A DNA stretch of 64,000 nt. Source: Calliopsis andreniformis. Lineage: Eukaryota > Arthropoda > Insecta > Hymenoptera > Andrenidae. Each line of letters opens with the position of its first letter. Within the stretch, counting starts at the first letter, position 1. The translations under genes and the position numbers were made by a program. Location: contig NW_027480423.1 in the NCBI RefSeq assembly GCF_051401765.1, positions 19,344,001-19,408,000 on the forward strand. The letters run 5' to 3'. This document shows positions 25,001 to 36,840 of the stretch, piece after piece. The notes beneath the pieces were generated by a model that was not told the DNA's origin, ran no database searches, and saw only the letters and a program-made list of their open reading frames with translations.

Positions 25001-27135
25001 TGATGGTCATTTCTACGTTCCGGCCAACCTAGGCCTCACTCTAGGGCGTTGTTCCACCAGATTGAATAGTTAGGGCCTATGAAATCAACGGCAGAAGCAT
25101 AAAATACAATATAAATATAACAGTTTTTCCATCGTATAAAACGAATAATTTCAACCAGTGTGAATGTTATGGTCATTTCTACATTCCGAGCAACGTAGGC
25201 TTCACTCTAGGGCGTTGATCCACCAGATAGAATAGGTAGGGCCATAGAAGTCTACGCCCGAAGCATAAAATACAATAAATATACAAGGGTTTTTCCATCG
25301 TATATCAGGAATAATTGCACCCAGTGTGAAAGTGATGATCATTTATACGTTCCCGGCAACGTAGGCTTCACGGTAGGGCGTTGTTCCACCAGATCGAACA
25401 GTTAGGGCCTAAGAAGTCACCACCTGAAGCATAAAATACAATATAAATATAACAGTTTTTCCATCGTATCAAACGAATAATAGCAATCAGTGTGAAAGTT
25501 ATGGTCATTTCTAAGTTCCGGGCAACCTAGGCTTCACGCTAGGGCGTTGCTCCAACAGATTGAATAGTTAGGGCCTTAGAAGTCAACGCCCGAAGCATAA
25601 AATGCAATAAAAATGCAACAGTTTTTCCATCGTATAAAAGGATTAATTGCAACCAGTTTGAAAGTTATGGTCATTTCTACGTTCCGGGCAACCTAGGCTT
25701 CACGCCTAGGGCGTTGCTCCACCAGATCAAACAGTTAGGGCCTTAGAAGTCAACGCCTGAAGCATAAAATACAAAATAAATAGAACAGCTTTTCCATCGT
25801 ATAAAACGAATAATTGCAACCAGTGTGAAAGTAATGGGCATTTCTACCTTCCGGGCAACCTAGGCTTCACTCTAGGGCGTTGCTCCACCACATCGAATAG
25901 CTACGGCCTTAGAAGTCAACGCCAGAAGCATAAAATACAGTATAAATACAACAGTTTTTCCATTGTATAGCATGACCAATTGCAACCAGTGCGAAAGTAA
26001 CGATCATTTCGACGCTTCGGGCATCCTAGACTTAACTCTGAGGGGTTGCTCCACCAGATCGAAGAGTTAGGGTCTAAGAAGTCAACACCGGAAACATAAA
26101 ATACAATATAAATACAACAGCTTTTCCATCGTAGAAAACGAATAATTGCAACCTGTGTGAAGGTTATGGTCATATCTACGTTCCGGGTAACCTTGGCTTC
26201 ACTCTATGGCGTTCTTCCACCACATCGAATAGCTACGGCCTCAGAAGTCAACGCCTGAAGCATAGAATACAATAAATATACAAGAGTTCTTCCATCATAT
26301 AACAGGAATATTTGCAACCAGTTTGAAAGTGATGGTAATTGCTACGTTCCGGGCAACTTAGGCTTCACTCTAGGGCGTTGCTCCACCAGACCGAATAGTT
26401 AGTGCCTTAGAAGTCAACGCCAGAAGCATAAAATACAATACAAATATAACAGTTTTTCCATCATATAACAGGAATAATTGCAACCAGTTTGAAAGTGATG
26501 GTCATTTCTACGTTCCGGGCAACCTAGGCTTCACTCTAGGGCGTTGCTCCACCAGATGGAATAGTTAGTGCTTTAGAAGCCAACGCCAGAAGCATAAAAT
26601 ACAATGTAAATACAACTGTTTTATCATCGTATAAAACGAATAATTGCTACCAGTATGGAAGTGATGGTCATTTCTACGTTCCGGCCAACCTAGGCCTCAC
26701 TCTAGGGCGTTGTTCCACCAGATTGAATAGTTAGGGCCTATGAAATCAACGGCAGAAGCATAAAATACAATATAAATATAACAGTTTTTCCATCGTATAA
26801 AACGAATAATTTCAACCAGTGTGAATGTTATGGTCATTTCTACATTCCGAGCAACGTAGGCTTCAGTCTAGGGCGTTGATCCACCAGATAGAATAGGTAG
26901 GGCCATAGAAGTCTATGCCCGAAGCATAAAATACAATAAATATACAAGGGTTTTTCCATCGTATATCAGGAATAATTGCACCCAGTGTGAAAGTGATGAT
27001 CATTTATACGTTCCCGGCAACGTAGGCTTCACGGTAGGGCGTTGTTCCACCAGATCGAACACTTAGGGCCTAAGAAGTCACCACCAGAAGCATAAAATAC
27101 AATATAAATATAACAGTTTTTCCATCGTATCAAAC
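21360..27135. repeat. 10-monomer tandem array, period 1,661, about 3.5 copies
   Basis: Sites repeat at 1,661 bases (ten monomers plus one base): for example the divergent marker monomer at about 22707, 24368 and 26029, and AACTGTTTTATCATCG near 21633, 23294, 24955 and 26617. The extra base comes from CACGCCTAGGGCG, which has one more base than the usual box. Units run approximately 21360-23080, 23081-24741, 24742-26402 and a partial 26403-27135. Copies differ at few bases, such as CTTAGATGTCAACG near 24084 and TGCTTTAGAAGCC near 26570. The array ends where CGTATCAAACGAATAAT joins TGCTACCGG. Confidence 0.9.
24640..24740. repeat. Patch replaced within unit 2 of the 10-mer array
   Basis: Units 1 and 3 of the array read GATGGTAATTGCTACG, CAACTTAGG and CCAGACCGAATAG at about 23010-23075 and 26332-26397. 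The matching place in unit 2 instead reads GATGGTCATTTCTACG, CAACCTAGG and CCAGATGGAATAG, as in other monomers of the array. The 1,661-base period is unchanged. The changed tract is at most about 100 bases. Confidence 0.7.
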
Positions 27136-30100
27136 GAATAATTGCTACCGGTGTGAAAGTTATGGTCATTTCAACGTTCCGGGCAACCTAGGCTTCACTC
27201 TAGGGCGTTGATCCAACAGATCGAATAGTTAGGGCCTTAGAAGTCAGCACCCGAAGCATAAAATACAATATAAATCTAACAGTTTTTCCATCATATAACT
27301 GGAATAATTGCAACCCGTGTGAAAGTGATGGTCATTTGTACGTTCCAGGCAACCTAGGCTTCACTCTAGGGCGTTGTACCACCAGATCGAATTGGTAGGG
27401 CCTAAGAAGTCAACGCCAGAAGCATAAGATACAATATAAATATAACAGTTTTTCCATCGTATAGAACGAATAATAGCATCCAGTGTGAAAGTTATGGTCA
27501 TTTCTACGTTCCGGGCAACCTAGGCTTCACTCTAGGGCGTTGCTCCACCAGATCAAACAGTTAGTTCCTTAGAAGTCAACGCCCGAAGCATAAAATACAA
27601 AATAAATAGAACAGTTTTTCCTTCGTATCAAACGAATAATAGCAATCAGTGTGAAAGTTATTGTCATTTCTAAGTTCCGGGCAACCTAGGCTTCACGCTA
27701 GGGCGTTGCTCCAACAGATTGAATAGTTAGGGCCTTAGAAGTCAACGCCCGAAGCATAAAATGCAATAAAAATGCAACAGTTTTTCCATCGTATAAAAGG
27801 ATTAATTGCAACCAGTTTGAAAGTTATGGTCATTTCTACGTTCCGGGCAACCTAGGCGTCACTCTAGTGCGTTGCTCCACCACATCTAATAGCTACGGTC
27901 TTAGACGTCAACGACAGAAGCATAAAATACAATAAAGATGCAACAGCCTTTCCTACGTATAAAACGAATAATTGCAACCAGTGTGAAAGTTATTGTCATT
28001 TCTACTTGCCGGGCAACCTAGGCCTCACTCTAGGGCGTTGTTCCACCAGATTGAATAGTTAGGGCCTATGAAATCAACGGCAGAAGCATAAAATACAATA
28101 TAAATATAACAGTTTTTCCATCGTATAAAACGAATAATTTCAACCAGTGTGAATGTTATGGTCATTTCTACATTCCGAGCAGCCTAGGCTTCACTCTAGG
28201 GCGTTGATCCAACAGATTGAATAGTTAGGGCCTTAGAAGTCAGCGCCCGAAGCATAAAATACAATATAAATCTAACAGTTTTTCCATCATATAACTGGAA
28301 TAATTGCAACCCGTGTGAAAGTGATGGTCATTTGTACGTTCCAGGCAACCTAGGCTTCACTCTAGGGCGTTGTACCACCAGATCGAATTGGTAGGGCCTA
28401 AGAAGTCAACGCCAGAAGCATAAGATACAATATAAATATAACAGTTTTTCCATCGTATAGAACGAATAATAGCATCCAGTGTGAAAGTTATGGTCATTTC
28501 TACGTTCCGGGCAACCTAGTCTTCACGCCTAGGGCGTTGCGCCACCAGATCAAACAGTTAGGGCCTTAGAAGGCAACGCCTGAAGCATAAAATACAAAAT
28601 AAATAGAACAGCTTTTCCATCGTATAAAACGAATAATTGCAACCAGTGTGAAAGTAATGGGCATTTCTACCTTCCGGGCAACCTAGGCTACACTCTAGGG
28701 CGTTGCTCCACCACATCGAATAGCTACGGCCTTAGAAGTCAACGCCAGAAGCATAAAATACAGTATAAATACAACAGTTTTTCCATTGTATAGCATGACC
28801 AATTGCAACCAGTGCGAAAGTAACGATCATTTCGACGCTTCGGGCATCCTAGACTTAACTCTGAGGGGTTGCTCCACCAGATCGAAGAGTTAGGGTCTAA
28901 GAAGTCAACACCGGAAGCATAAAATACAATATAAATACAACAGCTTTTCCATCGTAGAAAACGAATAATTGCAACCTGTGTGAAGGTTATGGTCATATCT
29001 ACGTTCCGGGTAACCTTGGCTTCACTCTATGGCGTTCTTCCACCACATCGAATAGCTACGGCCTCAGAAGTCAACGCCTGAAGCATAGAATACAATAAAT
29101 ATACAAGAGTTCTTCCATCATATAACAGGAATATTTGCAACCAGTTTGAAAGTGATGGTAATTGCTACGTTCCGCGCAACCTAGGCTTCACTCCAGGGCG
29201 TTACTCCACCAGATCGAATAGTTACGGCCTAAGAAGTCAACGTCAGAAGCATAAAATACGATATAAATACAACAGCTTTTCCATCGTATAAAACGAATAA
29301 TTGCAACCAGTGTGAAAGTAATGGTCATTTCTACGTTCCGAGCACCCTAGGCTTCACTCTAGGGCGTTGATCCAACAGATTGAATAGTTAGTGCCTTAGA
29401 AGTCAGCGCCCGAAGCATAAAATACAATACAAATATAACAGTTTTTCTATCATATAACAGGAATAATTGCAACCAGTTTGAAAGTGATGGTCATTTCTAC
29501 GTTCCGGGCAACCTAGGCTTCACTCTAGGGCGTTGCTCCACCAGATGGAATAGTTAGAGCCTTAGAAGTCAACGCCAGAAGCATAAAATACAATGTAAAT
29601 ACAACTGTTTTTCCATCGTATAAAACGAATAATTGCAACCAGTGTGAAAGTAATGGTCATATCTACGTTCCGAGCACCCTAGGCGTCACTCTAGGACGTT
29701 CCTCCACCACATCTAATAGCTACGACCTTAGAAGCGAACGCCAGAGGCATAAAATACAATATAAATACAACAGCCTTTACACCGTATAAAACGAATAATT
29801 GCAACCTGTGTGAAGTTTATGGTCATATCTACGTTCCGGGCAACCTAGGCTTCACTGTAGGGCGTTGCTCCACCAGATGGAATAGTTAGTGCCTTAGAAG
29901 TCAACGCCAGAAGCATAAAATACAATGTAAATACAACTGTTTTTCCATCGTATAAAACGAATAATTGCTACCAGTATGGAAGTGATGGTCATTTCTACGC
30001 TCCGGGCAACCTAGGCTTCACTCTAGGTCATTGCTCCACCAGATGGAATAGTTAGTGCCTTAGAAGTCAACGCCAGAAGCATAAAATACAATGTAAATAC

Positions 30101-30720
30101 AACTGTTTTTCCATCCTATAAAACGAATAATTGCTACCAGTATGGAAGTGATGGTCATTTCTACGCTCCGGGCAACGTAGGCTTCACTCTAGGGCGTTGA
30201 TCCACCAGATAGAATAGGTAGGGCCACAGAAGTCTACGCCCGAAGCATAAAATACAATAAATATACAAGGGTTTTTCCATCGTATATCAGGAATAATTGC
30301 ACCCAGTGTGAAAGTGATGATCATTTATACGTTCCCGGCAACGTAGGCTTCACGGTAGGGCGTTGCTCCACCAGATCGAACACTTAGGGCCTAAGAAGTC
30401 ACCACCAGAAGCATAAAATACAATATAAATATAACAGTTTTTCCATCGTATCAAACGAATAATAGCAATCAGTGTGAAAGTTATGGTCATTTCTAAGTTC
30501 CGGGCAACCTAGGCTTCACGCTAGGGCGTTGCTCCAACAGATTGAATAGTTAGGGCCTTAGAAGTCAACGCCCGAAGCATAAAATGCAATAAAAATGCAA
30601 CAGTTTTTCCATTGTATAAAAGGATTAGTTGCAACCAGTTTGAAAGTTATGGCCATTTCTACGTTCCGGGCAACCTAGGCGTCACTCTAGTGCGTTGCTC
30701 CACCACATCTAATAGCTACG
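27136..30720. repeat. Mosaic segment assembled from several left-half cassettes
   Basis: Short runs match different sources. About 27130-27610 matches 8375-8855 of the 10-mer cassette. The stretch from about 27615 returns to the CAATCAGTGTG and CTAGTGCG monomers. About 28018-28180 matches the CCTATGAAATCAACGGC block, 28200-28520 again matches the cassette, and 28530-29170 matches the end of the 10-mer array with the last left-half divergent marker near 28852. About 29175-29340 matches the CGCGCAACC monomers of 18.7 kb, and 30160-30700 matches the five-monomer block. Each switch falls within a monomer and keeps the 166-base phase. No gene. Confidence 0.75.
29873..30204. repeat. Single-monomer tandem duplication
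   Basis: Two adjacent monomers, 29873-30038 and 30039-30204, share the unusual combination GATGGAATAGTTAGTGCC, AATGTAAATACAACTG, GCTACCAGTATGGAAG and TACGCTCCGGGCAAC. They differ by CCATCGTATA versus CCATCCTATA and by changes at the right end, where the first has CTAGGTCATTGC. Adjacent monomers elsewhere differ far more, so this is a local one-monomer duplication. A related copy with TACGCTCCGGGC sits at about 33.2 kb. Confidence 0.75.
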
Positions 30721-33700
30721 GTCTTAGACGTCAACGCCAGAAGCATAAAATGCAATAAAAATACAACTGTTTTTCCATCGTATAACAGGATTAATTGCAA
30801 CCAGTATGAAAGTTAACGTCATTTCTACGTTCCGGGCAACGTAGGCTTCACTCTAGGGCGTTGCTCCACCAGATCGAATAGTTAGGGCCTTAGAAGTCAA
30901 CGACAGAATCATAAAATACAATAAAGATGCAACAGCTTTTCCATCGTATTAAACGAATAATTTCATCCAGTGTGAATGTTATGGTCATTTCTACATTCCG
31001 AGCAACCTAGGCTTCACTCTAGGTCGTTGATCCAACAGATTGAATAGTTAGGGCCTTAGCAGTCAACGCCCGAAACATAAAATACAATATAAATACAACA
31101 GTCTTTCCATCATATAACAGGAATAATAGCAACCAGTTTGAAAGTGATGGTCATTTCTACGTTCCGGGCAGCCTAGGCTTCACTCTAGAGCGTTGCTCCA
31201 CCAGATTGAATAGTTAGTGCCTTAGAAGTCGACGCCAGAAGCATAAAATACAATATAAATACAACAGTTTTTCCATCGTATAAAACGAATAATTGCAACC
31301 AGTATGAATGATATGGTCATTTCTACGTTCCGGGCAACCTAGGCTTCACTCTAGGGCGTTGCTCCACCAGATCAAACAGCTAGAGCCTTAGAAGTCAACG
31401 CCCGAAGCATAATATACAATATAAATATATCAGCTTTTCCATTGTATAGAACGAATAATAGCAACCAGTGTGAAAGTTAACGTCATTTCTACTTTCCGGG
31501 CAACCTAGGCTACACCCTAGGGCGTTGCTCCAACAGATTGAATAGTTAGGGCCTTAGAAGTCAACGCCCGATGGATAAAATACAAAATAAATAGAACAGT
31601 TTTTCCATCGTGTAAAACGAATAATTGCTACCGGTGTGAAAGTTATGGTCATTTCTACGTTCCGGTCAACCTAGGCTTCACCATAGGGCGTTGTTCCACC
31701 AGATCGAGTAGTTAGGGCCTAAGCAGTGAATGCCAGAAGCATAAAATACAATATAAATACAACAGTTTTTCCATCATACAAAACGAATAATTGCAACCAT
31801 TATGAAAGCTATGGTCATTTCTACTTTACGGGCAACCTAGGCTACACAATAGGGCGTTGCTCTTACAGATTGAATAGTTAGGGCCTTAGAAGTCAACGCC
31901 AGAAGCATAAATCACAATATAAATACAACAGTTTTTCCATCGTATAAAACGAATAATTGCAACCAGTATGAAAGTTAACGTCACTTCTACTTTCCGGGCA
32001 ACCTAGGCTTCACCCTAGGGCGTTGCTCCAACAGATTGAATAGTTAGGGCCTTAGAAGTCAACGCCCGAAGCATAAAATGCAATAAAAATGCAACAGTTC
32101 TTCCATCGTATAAAAGGAGTAATTGCAACCAGTTTGAAAGTTATGGTCATTTCTACGTTCCGGGCAACCTAGGCGTCACTCTAGTGCGTTGCTCCACCAC
32201 ATCTAATAGCTACGGTCTTAGACGTCAACGACAGAAGCATAAAATACAATAAAGATGCAACAGCTTTTCCTACGTATAAAACGAATAATTGCAACCAGTG
32301 TGAAAGTTATTGTCATTTCTACTTTCCGGGCAACCTAGGCTTCACCCTAGGGCGTTGCTCCACCAGATCGAATAGCTAGAGCCTTAGAGGTCAACGCCAG
32401 AAGCTAGAAATACAATATAAATACAACAGCTTTTCCACCGTATAAAACGAATAATTGCTACCGGTGTGAAAGTTATGGTCAATTCAACGTTCCGGGCAAC
32501 CTAGGCTTCACTGTAGGGCGTTGATCCAACAGATTGAATAGTTAGGGCCTTAGAAGTCAGCGCCCGAAGCATAAAATACAATATAAATATAACAGTTTTT
32601 CCATCATATAGCAGGAATAATTGCAACCAGTTTGGAAGTGATGGTCATTTCTACGTTCCGGGCAACCTAGGCTTCACCCTAGGCCGTTACTCCACCAGAT
32701 CGAATAGTTAGGGCCTAAGAAGTGAACGCCAGAAGCATAAAACGCAATAAAAATACAACTGTTTTTCCATCGTATAACAGGATTAATTGCAACCAGTATG
32801 AAAGTTAACGTCATTTCTACGTTCCGGGCAACGTAGGCTTCACTCTAGGGCGTTGCTCCACCAGATCGAATAGTTAGCGCCTTAGAAGTCAACGCCAGAA
32901 TCATAAAATACAATAAAGATGCAACAGCTTTTCCATCGTATTAAACGAATAATTTCAACCAGTGTGAATGTTATGGTCATTTCTACATTCCGAGCAACCT
33001 AGGCTTCACTCTAGGGCGTTGATCCAACAGATTGAATAGTTAGGGCCTAAGCGGTCAACGCCCGAAGCATAAAATACAATATAAATACAACAGTCTTTCC
33101 ATCATATAACAGGAATAATAGCAACCAGTTTGAAAGTGATGGTCATTTCTACGTTCCGGGCAACCTAGGCTTCACTCTAGGGCGTTGCTCCACCAGATGG
33201 AATAGTTAGTGCCTTAGAAGTCAACGCCAGAAGCATAAAATACAATGTAAATACAACTGTTTTTCCATCGTATAAAACGAATAATTGCTACCAGTATGGA
33301 AGTGATGGTCATTTCTACGCTCCGGGCAACCTAGGCTTCTCCCTAGGGCGTTGCTCCAGCAGATCGAATAGCTAGGGCCTTAGAAGTCAACGCCAGAAGC
33401 ATGAAATACAATATAAATACAACAGTTTTTCCATCGTATAAAACGAATAATTGCAACCAGTATGAAAGTTATGGTCATTTCTACATTCCGGGCAACCTAG
33501 GCTTCACTCTATGGCGTTCTTCCACTACATCGAATAGCACCGGCCTCAGAAGTCAACGCCTGAAGCATAAAATACAATAAAAATACAACAGTCTTTCCGT
33601 CCTATAACAGGAATAGTTGCAACCCTTGTGAAAGTGATGGTCATTTGTACGTTCCAGGCAACCTAGGCTTCACTCTAGGGCGTTGCTCCAGCAGATCGAA

Positions 33701-36700
33701 TAGCTAGGGCCTTAGAAGTCAACGCCAGAAGCATGAAATACAATATAAATACAACAGTTTTTCCATCGTATAAAACGAATAATTGCAACCAGTATGAAAG
33801 TTATGGTCATTTCTACATTCCGGGCAACCTAGGCTTCACTCTATGGCGTTCTTCCACTACATCGAATAGCACCGGCCTCAGAAGTCTACGCCTGAAGCAT
33901 AAAATACAATAAAAATACAACAGTCTTTCCGTCCTATAACAGGAATAGTTGCAACCCTTGTGAAAGTGATGGTCATTTGTACGTTCCAGGCAACCTAGGC
34001 TTCACTCTAGGGCGTTGTTCCACCAGATCGAATTGTTAGGGCCTAAGAAGTCAACGCCAGAAGCATAAGATACAATATAAATATAACAGTTTTTCCATCG
34101 TATAGAACGAATAATAGCAACCAGTGTGAAAGTTATGGTCATTTCTACTTTCCGGGCAACCTAGGCTTCACGCCTAGGGCGTTGCTCCACCAGATCAAAC
34201 AGTTAGGGCCTTAGAAGTCAACGCCCGAAGCATAAAATACAAAAAAATAGAACAGTTTTTCCATTGCATAAAACGAGTAATTGCAACCAGTATGAAAGTT
34301 GTGGTCATTTCTACTTTCCGGGCAACCCAGGCTACACCCTAGGGCGTTGCTCCAACAGATCGAATAGTTTGTGCCTTAGAAGTCCACGGCCGAAGCATAA
34401 AATACAAAATAAATTGAACTGTTTTTCCGTCGTATAAAACGAATAATTGCAACCAGTATGAAGTTAACGTCATTTCTACGTTCCGGGCAACCTAGGCTTC
34501 ACTCTAGGGCGTTGCTCCACCAGATCGAATAGTTAGGGCCTTAGAAGTCAACGCCAGAATCATAAAATACAATAAAGATGCAACAGCTTTTCCATCGTAT
34601 TAAACGAATAATTTCAACCAGTGTGAATGTTATGGTCATTTCTACGTTCCGGGCAACCTAGGCTTCACTCTAGAGCGTTGCTCCACCAGATGGAATAGTT
34701 AGGGCATAAGAAGTCAACGCCAGAAGCATAAAATACAATATAAATACAACAGTTTTTCAATCGTATAAAACGAGTAATTGGAACCAGTATGAAAGTTAAC
34801 GTCATTTCTACGTTCCGTGCAACCAAGGCTTCACCCTACGGCGTTGCTCCAACAGATTGAATAGTTAGGGCCTTAGAAGTCAACGCTGGAAGCATTAAAT
34901 GCAATAAAAATACAACGGTTTTTCCATCGTATAAAAGGATTAATTGCAACCTGTTTGAAAGTGATGGTCACTTCTACGTTCCGGGCAACGTAGGCTTCAC
35001 TCTAGGGCGTTGTTCCACCAGATCGAACACTTAGGGCCTAAGAAGGCACCGCCAGAAGCATAAAATACAATATAAATATAACAGTTTTTCCATCGTATAA
35101 AACAAATAATTGCTACCGGTGTGAAGGTTATGGTCATTTCTACGTTCCGGGCAGCCTAGGCTTCACCCTAGGGCGTTGTTCCACCAGATGGAGTAGTTAG
35201 GGCATAAGAAGTCAACGCCAGAAGCATAAAATACAAAATAAATAGAACAGTTTTTCCACCGTATAAAACTAATAATTGCAACCAGTGTGAAAGTAATGGG
35301 CATTTCTACGTTCCGGGCAACCTAGGCTTCTCGCTACGGCGTTGGACCAACAGGTGGAATAGTTAGGTCCTTAGAAGTCAACGCCCGAAGCATAAAATGC
35401 AATAAAAATACAACAGCTTTTCCATCGTATAACAGGAATAATTGCAACCAGTGTGAAAGTCATGGTCATTTCTACGTTCCGGGCAACCTAGGCTTCACTC
35501 TGGGGCGTTGCCCCACCAGATCGAATAGATAGAGCCTTAGAAGTCAACGCCACAAGCATAAAATACAATAAAGATGCAACTGTTTATCCATCGTATAACA
35601 GGAATAATTGCAACCAGTGTGAAGGTAATGGTATGTCCTACGTTCCGAGCAAGCTTGGCTTCACCCTAGGGTGTTGCTAAACCAGATCGAATAGTTAGGG
35701 CCTTAGAAGTCAACGTCCGATGCATAAAATACAAAATAAATAGAACAGTTTTTCCATTGTATAAAACGAATAATTGCTACCAGTTTGAAAGTTATGGTAA
35801 TTTCTACGTTCCGGGCAACCTTGGTTTCACTCTTTGGCGTTGCTCCACCAGATCGCATAGCTAGGGACTTAGAACTGAACGCCATAAGAATAAAATACAA
35901 TATAAGTACAACAGTTTTTCAATCGTATAAAATGAATAATTGGAAACATTGTGAAAGTAATGGTCATTTCTACGTTCCAGGCAACCTAGGCGTCACTCTA
36001 GGGCGTTACTCCACCACATCTAATAGCTACGGCCTTAGAAGTCAACGCTAGAAGCATAAAATACAATAAAAATGCAACAGTTTTTCCATCGTATAGCATG
36101 AATAATTGCAACGGGTGTGAATGTTATGGTCATTTCTACGTTCCGGGCAACCTAGGCATGACTGTAGGGTGTTGCTCCACCAGATCGAATAGGTAGGGCC
36201 AAAGAAGTCAATGCACGAAGCATAAAATACAAAATAAGTAGAACAGTTTTTCCATTGTATATAACGAATAATTGCTACCAGTGTGAAAGTTATGGTCATT
36301 TCAACGTTCCGGCAACCTAGGCTTCACCCTAGGGCGTTGTTCCACCAGATCGAATAGTTAGGGCCCAAGAAGTTAACGCCAGAAGCATAAAATACAATAT
36401 AAATACAACAGTTTTTCCATCCTATGAAACGAATAATGGCGACCAGTACGAAAGTTATGGTCATTTCAACTTTCCGGGCAACCTAGGCTTCTCGCTAGGA
36501 CGTTGGCCCAACAGGTTGAATAGTTAGGGCCTTAGAAGTCAACGCCCAAAGCATAAAATGCAATAAAAATACAACAGCTTTACCATCGTATAAAACGTAT
36601 AATTGCAACCTGTGTGAAAGTTATGGACATTTCTACATTCCGAGCAACCTGTGCTTCACTCTAGAGCGTTGCTCCACCAGATCGAATATTTAGGGACTTA

Positions 36701-36840
36701 GAAGTCAACGCCAGAAGCATAAAATACAATAAAGATGCAACAGTTTTTCCATCGTATAACAGGAATAATTGCAACCAGTGTGAAAGTGATGGTCATTTCT
36801 ACGTTCTGGGCAACCTAGGCTTCACTCTAGGGCGTCGTTC
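30721..36840. repeat. Least-ordered central region
   Basis: About 37 monomers with few long matches to other parts. The divergent GACTTAACTCTGAGG marker is missing from about 28.9 to 38.7 kb. Many single-copy variants occur, for example GGATAAAATAC with CCGATGG near 31570, AAGCTAGAAATAC near 32400, GGTATGTCCTACG near 35630 and CTTAGAACTGAACGCC near 35870. Left-half subtypes continue to about 33-34 kb, and right-half subtypes (GTATATAACGAATAATTGC, CTTCTCGCTAGG, GGCCCAACAGG) appear from about 35-36 kb. About 36230-36600 matches 42870-43240 at an offset of 6,640. No gene. Confidence 0.7.
33353..34016. repeat. Two-monomer tandem duplication, period 332
   Basis: A dimer at 33353-33684 is repeated at 33685-34016. 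Each unit has one monomer with GCTCCAGCAGATCG and AGCATGAAATAC, and a second with CTATGGCGTTCTTCC, AGCACCGGCC, CTTTCCGTCC, GGAATAGTTGCAACCC and TTGTGAAAG. By eye the only internal difference is GAAGTCAACGCC versus GAAGTCTACGCC near 33882. This is one of the freshest duplications in the window. Confidence 0.88.
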
